From the NCBI RefSeq assembly GCF_001045455.1, contig NZ_LFNE01000004.1, positions 124,001 through 188,000 on the forward strand: a DNA stretch of 64,000 nt. Direction: 5' to 3'. This document shows positions 53,442 to 61,085 of this stretch, one piece after another (the first letter of the stretch is position 1; every line of letters starts with the position of its first letter). The translations under genes and the position numbers were made by a program. The DNA is from Chryseobacterium sp. FH2. GTDB lineage: Bacteria > Bacteroidota > Bacteroidia > Flavobacteriales > Weeksellaceae. The notes below the pieces were generated by a model, which worked only from the letters and a program-made list of their open reading frames with translations, was not told the origin of the DNA and made no database searches.

Positions 53442-55268
53442 CTACTTTTGGCTCACATCTGTTAAAGAATTCAAAAATGCGATGATTTGCTTTATCTCAG
53501 TTTGAGTTAGATTTAATTTGTCCGCAGGTAACGTTTGATTTTTTATTTTTAAGCCTAAACCTTCTCCACCACCTTCATTATAGAAATCCAGAACTTCTTC
53601 TAGTGTATTGAAGGCTCCGTTATGAAAGTAGGGTTTCGTTAAAGCAATATTTCGAACGGTCACCGTTTTAAATGAATTTTCATAAATCCACGAATTTTCC
53701 TTTTTCACAGGGCTGTTTATCCGTCCTTTATCGCTGTCTAATTCCAAGGGTTTTTGATTGATTGGCTTTTTTGTTATTCCTAAGACTTCAGATTCATTTT
53801 CGTTAAAAAACGGTGGAACCAACCCTGAAAAATGTGGTGCAAAATGACACGTCGCACAGTTTGCCTTTCCCATGAATAAGTTGTATCCTTTTTTAGCATC
53901 CTCAGAAATTTCCTTTTCATTTCTCATAAATTTATCAAAATCACTTTCAAAAGAATACAATGACGCAACATACGAACTCAACGCTTTAGAAAAATTTTCC
54001 CTGCTTATTTTCCCGTTTTTAAAAGCCTTTGAAAAAGCTTTCTTATATTCGGGTTTCATTTTTATTTTTCTGATAATACTTTCGTAGCTTGTATTAAACT
54101 CATCTTCATTGTAAATTACATGTTCAGCCTGCTGTTCAAGGTAAAACGCTCTTAAATCATAGAAAAATCGTTTTGCAAAAACTGCGTTATACAACGATGG
54201 AGAATTTCTTAACACCGTTTTTCCTTCAACATTACTTGGTGATTTTGCCTTCAAATCTGTGAATCCGTTTTCCGGTAAATGACAGGTTGCACAGCTCATT
54301 TTACCATTTTCACTCAACTTTTGGTCATAAAAAATCTCTTTCCCCAGCTTTCTCAAAGCAGAATTATTTTCCGAAGATTTTAATAAAGTATAAAAATAGG
54401 GATCAAGGAAGTCACTGCTGAAAAAGTTTTTATTACCGGCATTCCACCCCGAAAATTCTTTTAAATCATCACTCTTCCCGTCCCAGCTTCCCAATTCCTG
54501 ATACAAAGGCTGAATGTATTTTTTGTAAAATTCAATCCGGTCAAAAGTCTCAAAATCTTTATTTTTTGCTAGGTAATCAACAGTTTCGGTTATGATATGA
54601 TTAGCTTTTTGAACATTATAATTTTTAAAATAAATATCATCATTAATGTACTTTTTTATTCCCAACAGTGCATGACTTGCTTCTTCTGAAATATTCAAAG
54701 AACCGGGAGTGTCAAAACCTGTCACACCTAATGTATAAATCCTGATTAACTCAATTCTAAGCGGTAAAGTTCTGTTATTTCCTTTGCTCAAACCATTTCT
54801 GACTGAACTTAAATAAAAATTTGCATAACTGTTGTAAAGAAAATCTGTAATGGTTTTTATTTCTTCTTTTTGCTCTTTGGCTTCATCCGAAAATATTAAT
54901 TCATCCAAAACCTGCAACCCCTCTGGCGGAAGCGTATAAGCCGAAGTTCCTGCCGCTTCTATGTGAAATAACGGAGCTGCATTGAGGTGTGTCTTGGTAA
55001 ACTCCGGATAATGATAGGCAACGTAAAATTCGATTTCCTTAAACGAGTTTCTTGTATCTGCTAAAGATTTTCGGAGGTCTTCAAGAGAAGTTTTATCCTC
55101 GGAAAATTCATAAACATCAGATTTAAGCTGTTCAAGCTTGATTTTAAAATCAGTCAAACCTTTATTCACCGTTGTATTTTCGCTTCCCATACCTTGATAA
55201 GTAGGATTAAAAGACATAACAGCAAAACCGATTAACAGAATAACAATGACTACAGGATAAGATCTCAT
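53442..55268 (-). CDS. Dihaem cytochrome c peroxidase-family protein with a large N-terminal domain
   Basis: This 608-residue exported protein carries two c-type haem motifs CATCH at about 325 and 471 and the CCP/MauG pattern (RNSPSLYNAVFAKRFFYDLRA, FHNGAFNTLEEVLDFYNEGGG). Usual CCPs are about 330-350 residues; here the first about 280 residues form an additional helical domain (VYEFSEDKTSLEDLRKSL, FKEIEFYVAYHYPEF), perhaps imelysin-like in layout. The N-terminus is a signal or anchor segment. It probably reduces peroxide or oxidises a partner in the periplasm. A perfect -7 box (TAGTTTTG, 55283-55290 minus) precedes it. Confidence 0.88.
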   Translation of the reverse strand: MRSYPVVIVILLIGFAVMSFNPTYQGMGSENTTVNKGLTDFKIKLEQLKSDVYEFSEDKTSLEDLRKSLADTRNSFKEIEFYVAYHYPEFTKTHLNAAPLFHIEAAGTSAYTLPPEGLQVLDELIFSDEAKEQKEEIKTITDFLYNSYANFYLSSVRNGLSKGNNRTLPLRIELIRIYTLGVTGFDTPGSLNISEEASHALLGIKKYINDDIYFKNYNVQKANHIITETVDYLAKNKDFETFDRIEFYKKYIQPLYQELGSWDGKSDDLKEFSGWNAGNKNFFSSDFLDPYFYTLLKSSENNSALRKLGKEIFYDQKLSENGKMSCATCHLPENGFTDLKAKSPSNVEGKTVLRNSPSLYNAVFAKRFFYDLRAFYLEQQAEHVIYNEDEFNTSYESIIRKIKMKPEYKKAFSKAFKNGKISRENFSKALSSYVASLYSFESDFDKFMRNEKEISEDAKKGYNLFMGKANCATCHFAPHFSGLVPPFFNENESEVLGITKKPINQKPLELDSDKGRINSPVKKENSWIYENSFKTVTVRNIALTKPYFHNGAFNTLEEVLDFYNEGGGEGLGLKIKNQTLPADKLNLTQTEIKQIIAFLNSLTDVSQK

Positions 55269-55585
55269 TAAAAATTTTTGCGCAAAACTATCATTTGAGA
55301 TTCATTCGCACTTTAAATTTAGATTAACTAATGTTTACATTTTATTTAAAGGATTTTTATTAATTTTAAACCCCGAAACCGAAACTCATTATACATTAAG
55401 GTTACATTTCTTAAACCTGTTTTAAAATAATGATGAAGGATATTGGGGAGGATTTTAAAAGTGTCAAAATCAAAAACTAAATTTTATAAAAAACAAAACT
55501 GTTAATGGCTTTTGTAGTCAACCTGTTTTTATTTTTTCTTTAAATCAATTAAAACTAAATTATTAATTTAACTAAAAATCATATT
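55269..55585. other. Divergent intergenic stretch
   Basis: An AT-rich spacer holding the -7 box of the peroxidase gene (55283-55290, minus). I see no RNA, hairpin or further gene and no strong plus-strand box for the phosphorylase. Confidence 0.5.
55283..55290 (-). promoter_or_regulatory. -7 box of the peroxidase gene
   Basis: TAGTTTTG on the minus strand fits TAnnTTTG, 14 bases before the ATG. Confidence 0.5.
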
Positions 55586-56440
55586 ATGCTGAATAAACTT
55601 GCAGCTTCAGAGCTTGTTCTGAATGATGACGGAAGTGTTTATCACCTGAATCTTTTACCGGAAGATATTGCTGAAAAAATCATCCTTGTAGGAGATCCGG
55701 ACAGAGTCGCAAAAGTTTCAAAATATTTCGACAAAGTAGAAATCAAGAAAAATAAAAGAGAATTTTACACACACACAGGGACACTTCGTGGCGAAAGAAT
55801 CACCGTAATGTCTACCGGAATTGGAACAGAAAACATTGATATCGTGATGAATGAGCTTGATGCTTTGGTAAATATTGACCTTAAAAATAAGGAATTTAAA
55901 ACCGGGCATAAGGCTTTAGAATTATTCAGAATGGGAACCTGCGGAAGTGTAAATCCTGATGTGCAGGTTGATAATATGCTTGTTACTCAAAACGTGGTGG
56001 GACTTGACGGGTTGATGCATTTTTATCAGGATTACAATTTTGAGAATGAATTTTCAAGAAATTTTTTAGAAAAATTTCCATATGCGAAAATCAAGCCGAT
56101 GCTTTACTTTGCTGATTGGGCAGAAGATATTGCCGGTTATTATGAAGATGCAAAATACCATGGAAATACGGCTACTTTCCCAGGGTTTTATGCTCCGCAG
56201 GGAAGACAGCTTCGCCTGAAGGCTTTGGATGATAAATTCCTTGAAACATTAAATGAACTTGGAATCACTAATTTTGAAATGGAAACATCTGCCATTTATG
56301 CTTTATCTAAACTGTTAGGACATAAAGCCATTACAGTAAATAACGTGATTGCAAACAGAAGACGCGGCGAATTCTCAGCAGATCATCATGCTTCCGAACA
56401 AAATCTGATAACTTGGGTATTGGATAGAATTATCAAATAA
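55586..56440 (+). CDS. Nucleoside phosphorylase (uridine phosphorylase-like)
   Basis: This 284-residue PNP/UDP-superfamily enzyme has VGDPDRVAKVSKYFD for phosphate binding near residue 36, MSTGIGTENIDIVMNEL, GTCGSVNPDVQ and NFEMETSAIYAL (Met-Glu pair that binds ribose). It splits nucleosides into base and ribose-1-phosphate for salvage. Uridine is most likely but not certain. It is monocistronic, with a strong palindrome after the stop. Confidence 0.9.
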   Translation: MLNKLAASELVLNDDGSVYHLNLLPEDIAEKIILVGDPDRVAKVSKYFDKVEIKKNKREFYTHTGTLRGERITVMSTGIGTENIDIVMNELDALVNIDLKNKEFKTGHKALELFRMGTCGSVNPDVQVDNMLVTQNVVGLDGLMHFYQDYNFENEFSRNFLEKFPYAKIKPMLYFADWAEDIAGYYEDAKYHGNTATFPGFYAPQGRQLRLKALDDKFLETLNELGITNFEMETSAIYALSKLLGHKAITVNNVIANRRRGEFSADHHASEQNLITWVLDRIIK

Positions 56441-56447
56441 AGAAAAA

Positions 56448-56480
56448 TGAAGCGGCCGGATTTTAAATCCGGCCGCTTCA
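56448..56480. terminator. Long perfect palindrome after the phosphorylase
   Basis: A 16-bp perfect stem (TGAAGCGGCCGGATTT with complement, loop of a single T) between convergent genes. The T-run that follows is poor, so it may be a bidirectional terminator of the stem-only kind or an mRNA-stabilising element. Confidence 0.65.
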
Positions 56481-56545
56481 TTATATCATCCTTAAAATAA
56501 TATTTCATCTATATATTTTACTGGAAATGAAGAAAATAGAATTTA

Positions 56546-57100
56546 TTATCTGAGAAAACAATTTTCAATATGATCATTCACCATTCCCGTTGCCTGCATA
56601 TGTGCATAAACCACCGTTGAGCCCATAAATTTGAATCCTTTTTTCTTTAAATCTTTTGCTAAAATATCTGATATTTCAGTAGTTGCAGGAATATCTTCTA
56701 ATGTTTTAGGTTTATTATCAATAGATTTTTCATTCACAAACCCCCAAATATATTTTGAAAAACTTCCGAATTCCTTTTGAGTCTCAATAAATTTTTGTGC
56801 GTTGGTAATTGTTGCCAGAATCTTTAACCGATTTCTTATAATTCCTGCATTTTGCATTAATTGTTCTACTTTCTGATCAGAATACTTTGCAATTTTTTTA
56901 TAATCAAAATCATCAAAGGCTTTTCTAAAATTCTCTCTTTTTGAAAGAATGGTGTACCAACTCAGACCTGCCTGAAAGCTCTCAAGAATGAGAAATTCAA
57001 AAATAGTTTCATCATCATAAACAGGCTTTCCCCATTCTTCATCATGATATTGTCTATATAAGTCATCTTTTTCACACCAGCCGCAACGTATTTTTTCCAT
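56546..57100 (-). CDS. tag: DNA-3-methyladenine glycosylase I
   Basis: This 184-residue base-excision enzyme has the zinc-binding N-terminus RCGWCEKDDLYRQYHDEEWG and C-terminal His/Cys (HIENCFLR). LESFQAGLSWYTILSKREN gives the helix-hairpin-helix core and the conserved residues around the active site. It removes N3-methyladenine from alkylated DNA. It is a single gene, minus strand. Confidence 0.96.
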   Translation of the reverse strand: MEKIRCGWCEKDDLYRQYHDEEWGKPVYDDETIFEFLILESFQAGLSWYTILSKRENFRKAFDDFDYKKIAKYSDQKVEQLMQNAGIIRNRLKILATITNAQKFIETQKEFGSFSKYIWGFVNEKSIDNKPKTLEDIPATTEISDILAKDLKKKGFKFMGSTVVYAHMQATGMVNDHIENCFLR

Positions 57101-57234
57101 GAAATAATTTTTATATTAAAGATATAACCTTCGGAAAGCATAACAAAAGATTATGAAAATTTTAACAATAAGTAACTTTTTTAGGAATGGTTATTGTTTA
57201 ATTATTAAATATAACACTTATAAACATTAATATT

Positions 57235-57534
57235 ATGAACAATTCAGACTACAACAAAGCGGAAAATGCAGTAAATAATACTGAGAACTCTTTAAAAAAT
57301 GCAGCAGAAAACACAAAATGGAAAGTTGAAGAATTAGCAGACAGAGCTAAAGACTATATCAACGAAAAAAGAAATAATGATGAAGAAGCACAACAGGAAG
57401 ACTGGCTGGACAGAGTGAAAAATAATTTTGCTGATGCCTGGGATGACGTAAAAGATAAAGCCAATGACGCGTGGGAAAAAACGAAAGATGCTGCGGAAGA
57501 TGTAAAAGCAGAATGGAACAAGAAAACGAATTAA
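57235..57534 (+). CDS. Small amphipathic LEA-like protein
   Basis: This 99-residue, very hydrophilic, helix-forming protein has no signal peptide. The second half shows an 11-residue periodicity (DAWDDVKDKAN / DAWEKTKDAAE / DVKAEWNKKT) like group 3 LEA or YtxH/CsbD-type stress proteins. Composition is rich in Asn, Lys, Asp, Glu and Ala. I infer a desiccation- or stress-protective role. Its own terminator follows. Confidence 0.75.
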   Translation: MNNSDYNKAENAVNNTENSLKNAAENTKWKVEELADRAKDYINEKRNNDEEAQQEDWLDRVKNNFADAWDDVKDKANDAWEKTKDAAEDVKAEWNKKTN

Positions 57535-57559
57535 AATTTCAGTCATATAAATATTTTCA

Positions 57560-57596
57560 AAAAACGGAGTCTTTTTATACAAGGCTCCGTTTTTTA
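57560..57596 (+). terminator. Terminator of the LEA-like gene
   Basis: AAAAACGGAG/CTCCGTTTTT arms (57560-57569, 57585-57594) with a run of T. Confidence 0.75.
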
Positions 57597-57621
57597 TTAT
57601 GCTCTAAACACAAATTATTGC

Positions 57622-57629
57622 TACATTTG
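57622..57629 (+). promoter_or_regulatory. -7 box of fabI
   Basis: TACATTTG fits TAnnTTTG exactly, 24 bases before the fabI ATG. Confidence 0.5.
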
Positions 57630-57653
57630 TATATTAATAAACATTAAAAAATT

Positions 57654-58472
57654 ATGTCATACGGTTTACTTAAAGGCAAAAAGGGAATTATTTTTGGGGC
57701 CCTTAATGAACAATCAATCGCATGGAAAGTTGCAGAAAGATGTCATGAAGAAGGTGCTGAATTTATCTTATCAAATGCTCCTATTGCTTTGAGAATGGGA
57801 GAACTTAATGGTCTAGCAGAAAAAACAGGTTCTGAGGTTATTGGCGCAGATGCTACTTCCATTGAAGATCTTGAAAAACTTTTTGATGCTGCGGTTGCAA
57901 AATTCGGGAAAATCGACTTTATCCTTCATTCAATCGGAATGTCTATCAATGTAAGAAAAGGAAAACATTATACAGAAATGAACTACGACTGGTTAGAAAA
58001 AGGTTGGGACATCTCAGCAGTTTCTTTCCACAAAGTAATGCGTGTAGCTTATGAAAAAGACTGTATGAATGAATGGGGAAGCATCCTGGCGCTTACTTAT
58101 ATTGCAGCTCAAAGAACGTTCCCGGATTATAATGATATGTCTGACAACAAAGCATATTTGGAAAGTATCGCGAGAACTTTCGGAAACTATTGGGGTGAAA
58201 GAAAAGTACGTGTAAATACTGTTTCTCAGTCTCCTACCCCAACTACCGCAGGTAGCGGCGTGAAAGGTTTCGGAGGTTTTCTTGGGTATGCAGAAGATAT
58301 GTCCCCTCTAGGAAATGCTACAGCACTTGAATGTGCAGACTACTGTGTAACATTATTTTCAGACCTTACCAAAAAAGTAACCATGCAGAATCTTTTCCAT
58401 GACGGAGGTTTCAGCAGTTCTGGTGTTACTCAGAAGGTTATCAGTAAATATGATGTTGAATCATCAAAATAA
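57654..58472 (+). CDS. fabI: Enoyl-ACP reductase (NADH)
   Basis: This 272-residue FabI-type SDR completes each fatty-acid elongation cycle. It has GKKGIIFGALNEQSIAW with the cofactor-binding glycine region, LTYIAAQRTFPDYNDMS with the catalytic Tyr, DNKAYLES with the Lys, and RKVRVNTVSQSPTPTTAGSG downstream. A promoter box lies just before it and a terminator after. It is the target of triclosan- and isoniazid-like inhibitors in other bacteria, but that is family knowledge. Confidence 0.96.
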   Translation: MSYGLLKGKKGIIFGALNEQSIAWKVAERCHEEGAEFILSNAPIALRMGELNGLAEKTGSEVIGADATSIEDLEKLFDAAVAKFGKIDFILHSIGMSINVRKGKHYTEMNYDWLEKGWDISAVSFHKVMRVAYEKDCMNEWGSILALTYIAAQRTFPDYNDMSDNKAYLESIARTFGNYWGERKVRVNTVSQSPTPTTAGSGVKGFGGFLGYAEDMSPLGNATALECADYCVTLFSDLTKKVTMQNLFHDGGFSSSGVTQKVISKYDVESSK

Positions 58473-58502
58473 ATAAAATTATTTTTTAAATATAAATTAT
58501 CC

Positions 58503-58528
58503 AGGCTGAAACAATTTTGTTTCGGCTT
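58503..58528 (+). terminator. Terminator of fabI
   Basis: AGGCTGAAAC/GTTTCGGCTT (58503-58512, 58519-58528) is followed by a T-run. Confidence 0.8.
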
Positions 58529-58562
58529 TTTTGTTTTAAATATGTAATACTATATAATGATA

Positions 58563-58591
58563 AATCGGCGGTACCTTTGGTACCGTCGATT
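58563..58591. terminator. Terminator of the GH30 gene (bidirectional)
   Basis: AATCGGCGGTACC (58563-58575) pairs with GGTACCGTCGATT (58579-58591) with one mismatch. T-rich tails occur on both strands. It sits between fabI (+) and the GH30 gene (-). Confidence 0.75.
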
Positions 58592-58617
58592 TTTTTAAAA
58601 TAATGTTAATATGAAGC

Positions 58618-60057
58618 TTATAAAATTACGGTCTGTATAGAGTGTGCAGGTGCAGAAAGCTTTGCTGACATTCCCTCAATCCAAAGATTAGTATCAATAT
58701 CTTTATCAGAATCATTCATGATAACGGTTACCAGCTGTCCGTTCTCATTCATAAATGAAGTCGATATCAAATCTGATGTATTAGTAGAACTTCCGACTCT
58801 CTGTGCGTTTGGTCTTATATATTTTGAAATCTGTCCTACATAATAATATTCGTAAGTATAGTGTACCTCTCCTGTTTTGGTATCAGCAATAATAGGTGCA
58901 AAACAGAAATTCCCGACATGGTTTGGACCGCCTGTTTCATCAAGAAGTACATTCCAGTCCGTCCATAAAGAGGTACCTCTGTTAAAATCGTTGATCATAT
59001 TTTTACCATACAATTCACCCAAACTTACATCCTCAATTCTTGACATTTTAAATACTTCCTTGCATCCTTCCGTAAACGCTAAAAATTTATCCGGAAATGC
59101 TCTTTGGGTCTCCATTATATTGTCAAATAACTGAGTCCTGTTATGCCAGACTTCATACCAGTGATATGCAATTCCGGAAGCATATTTAGAGACTTCAGGA
59201 TCGCTTAAGGTGGTGGTAGCTCTTTGGTAAATCAGGTCTCTGTTGTGATCCCAGATCATTACTTTTTTATCTTTATAACCATTTTTCCATAAAGTCGGTC
59301 CAAGATTGTTTTTCAGGAAATTACCTTCTTCTTCGGCTGTGTAAAGACAAGACTCCCAAGTTTGCTTTGCCATTGCCTCATTTTGAATAGTTAATCCCCA
59401 AATATTGATTCCCCTTTTCTCATATTCTTTGATGAATTTTATATAATAATCCGCCCAGGTTTGGTAATATTGTGGTTCCAGCTTTCCTCCGTCCAGCATA
59501 TTTTTATTGGTTTTCATCCAGGCTGGCGGACTCCAAGGAGAAAAATAAAGTTTAAATTGAGCTCCAATCGATTTCTGAGCTTCTTTAATCATCGGAATTT
59601 TAAACTTTTCATCATGAGCAACGTTAAATGACCTTAATAAAGTATCATTATCCTGAACATAAGTATAAGAATCGCTGGAAAAATCACACGAGTTCATATT
59701 AGTACGAACAACCGAATATCCTAAACCGTTTTTCCCGTAATAAGCTTCAATGATTTCCTTTTGCTTATCCTTCGGCATTTTATAAAAAGTTTCAGCAGCA
59801 GCATCTGTAATAGCACCTCCGATTCCTATTAATTTCTGATATCTAAAATCCGGATCAACAAAAATGCTGGGTTCATTTTCTTTCGGTTGATCAAATTTTT
59901 CAAATTTTACCATTCCTTTATCTGCCAGTTTTTCATTGGTTTTAGCATTGGTAAGGATAATTCTGGCTGTTTTTCCCACATTCTTTTTCCAGTAGTTCTG
60001 TGCATTTGCATTGAAGATCATCCCGATTACAAAACAACTTATGATTAGTTTCTTCAT
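58618..60057 (-). CDS. Glycoside hydrolase family 30 enzyme
   Basis: This 479-residue secreted enzyme has a signal peptide (ending ANAQ, about residue 20) and a (beta/alpha)8 barrel. The acid/base Glu lies in LTIQNEAMAK near 226 and the nucleophile Glu in FTEGC near 330, followed by the beta-sandwich of GH30 (SDKDIDTNLWIEGMSAKLSA). It acts on beta-1,6-glucan or glucosylceramide-type linkages; within this glucan cluster beta-1,6-glucanase is likely. It is last in the minus-strand GH series. Confidence 0.92.
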   Translation of the reverse strand: MKKLIISCFVIGMIFNANAQNYWKKNVGKTARIILTNAKTNEKLADKGMVKFEKFDQPKENEPSIFVDPDFRYQKLIGIGGAITDAAAETFYKMPKDKQKEIIEAYYGKNGLGYSVVRTNMNSCDFSSDSYTYVQDNDTLLRSFNVAHDEKFKIPMIKEAQKSIGAQFKLYFSPWSPPAWMKTNKNMLDGGKLEPQYYQTWADYYIKFIKEYEKRGINIWGLTIQNEAMAKQTWESCLYTAEEEGNFLKNNLGPTLWKNGYKDKKVMIWDHNRDLIYQRATTTLSDPEVSKYASGIAYHWYEVWHNRTQLFDNIMETQRAFPDKFLAFTEGCKEVFKMSRIEDVSLGELYGKNMINDFNRGTSLWTDWNVLLDETGGPNHVGNFCFAPIIADTKTGEVHYTYEYYYVGQISKYIRPNAQRVGSSTNTSDLISTSFMNENGQLVTVIMNDSDKDIDTNLWIEGMSAKLSAPAHSIQTVIL

Positions 60058-60097
60058 AATTTCTTTCTATTTTTTTCTGAGCAAATTGCTCATATCA

Positions 60098-60907
60098 TTA
60101 TTTGTTTTGATAAACTCTTACGTAGTCTATCTCATATTTTTGAGGAAAAATAGTATCGTCAATTCCCTCTTTTCCACCCCAAAATCCCCCGACAGCTAAA
60201 TTTAAAATGATAAAATACGGTTGGTCAAAGGGCCATGCAGCATATGTTTTTTCTTTATTTTCATACGTGAAAAATTTTTGATTATCAATATAAACATCAA
60301 TCTTTTCAGGTGTCCAGTCTGCTTTGTAGACATGAAATTTCTCACTTACATCCTTTACGATCAAGGTATCTGTTTTTTGGGTTCCGATGATATGATTGTA
60401 CTTTTTGGTATGAACCGAAGCATGAATGTAGCCCTGATTAAAACCAACATGTTCCATAATATCCAGCTCTCCGTCATCCGGCCATTTTTTCATATCTTCA
60501 CTCATCATCCAGATGGCAGGCCAGGTTCCGCGACCTTTTGGAAGTTTAGCACGAATTTCAACCGTCCCATATTGGAAGGAAAATTTTCCTTTAGTTAAAA
60601 GTCTTGCCGACGTATATTTATTCTTTTCCCAATTTTCTTTTCTGGCTTCAATAACAAGGTTTCCATTTTCAACTCTTGCATTTTCCAAGCGGTTTTTGGT
60701 ATAAAACTGAGCTTCATTATTTCCGTAACCGTCTCCGCCAACGTCATAATTCCATTTTGTAGCATCAGGTAATCCTTTTCCATTGAATTCATCATTCCAA
60801 ATTAATTTTCTGTTTGAATCAGATGTGTTTGATGCACAATTTAATGATGAAAAAACTAAAGTTCCTCCGATGATTAAATGGAAAATATATTGAAGTTTAA
60901 TTTTCAA
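60098..60907 (-). CDS. Glycoside hydrolase family 16 beta-glucanase, lipoprotein
   Basis: This 269-residue envelope enzyme has a lipobox SSLNC with Cys24 and the GH16 active-site pattern GELDIMEHVG near 145 (nucleophile and acid/base Glu). Substrate-binding FNGKGLPDATKWNYD and GTWPAIWMM are also seen. It is probably an endo-beta-1,3-glucanase (laminarinase type). It is in line with GH30 and GH3 genes on the same strand. Confidence 0.92.
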   Translation of the reverse strand: MKIKLQYIFHLIIGGTLVFSSLNCASNTSDSNRKLIWNDEFNGKGLPDATKWNYDVGGDGYGNNEAQFYTKNRLENARVENGNLVIEARKENWEKNKYTSARLLTKGKFSFQYGTVEIRAKLPKGRGTWPAIWMMSEDMKKWPDDGELDIMEHVGFNQGYIHASVHTKKYNHIIGTQKTDTLIVKDVSEKFHVYKADWTPEKIDVYIDNQKFFTYENKEKTYAAWPFDQPYFIILNLAVGGFWGGKEGIDDTIFPQKYEIDYVRVYQNK

Positions 60908-60962
60908 AATTCTGAATTTTATGGCTGATTACTCTAGCATTATTTAATTTTATTTTCAAAGC

Positions 60963-61017
60963 TTGTCATACTGAAAGTGTCTCTACAAAGATTACTTAGT
61001 TTCTTTCAGAATGACAA
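60963..61017. repeat. Intergenic palindromic repeat of the GTCATTCTGA kind
   Basis: TTGTCATACTGAAAG (60963-60977) and CTTTCAGAATGACAA (61003-61017) are inverted copies with one mismatch. This looks like the dispersed GTCATTCTGA-type repeats scattered in many Bacteroidota genomes. Confidence 0.5.
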
Positions 61018-61047
61018 ACATTAAATCTAATGTCTCTTACCCCCAAA

Positions 61048-61065
61048 AGCGGGTTTCATCCCGCT
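61048..61065 (-). terminator. Weak terminator of the GH3 gene
   Basis: AGCGGG/CCCGCT (61048-61053, 61060-61065) followed by TTTTG on the minus strand, about 20 bases beyond the stop at 61086. Confidence 0.5.
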
Positions 61066-61085
61066 CTCAGTTTGTAAACTAATAT

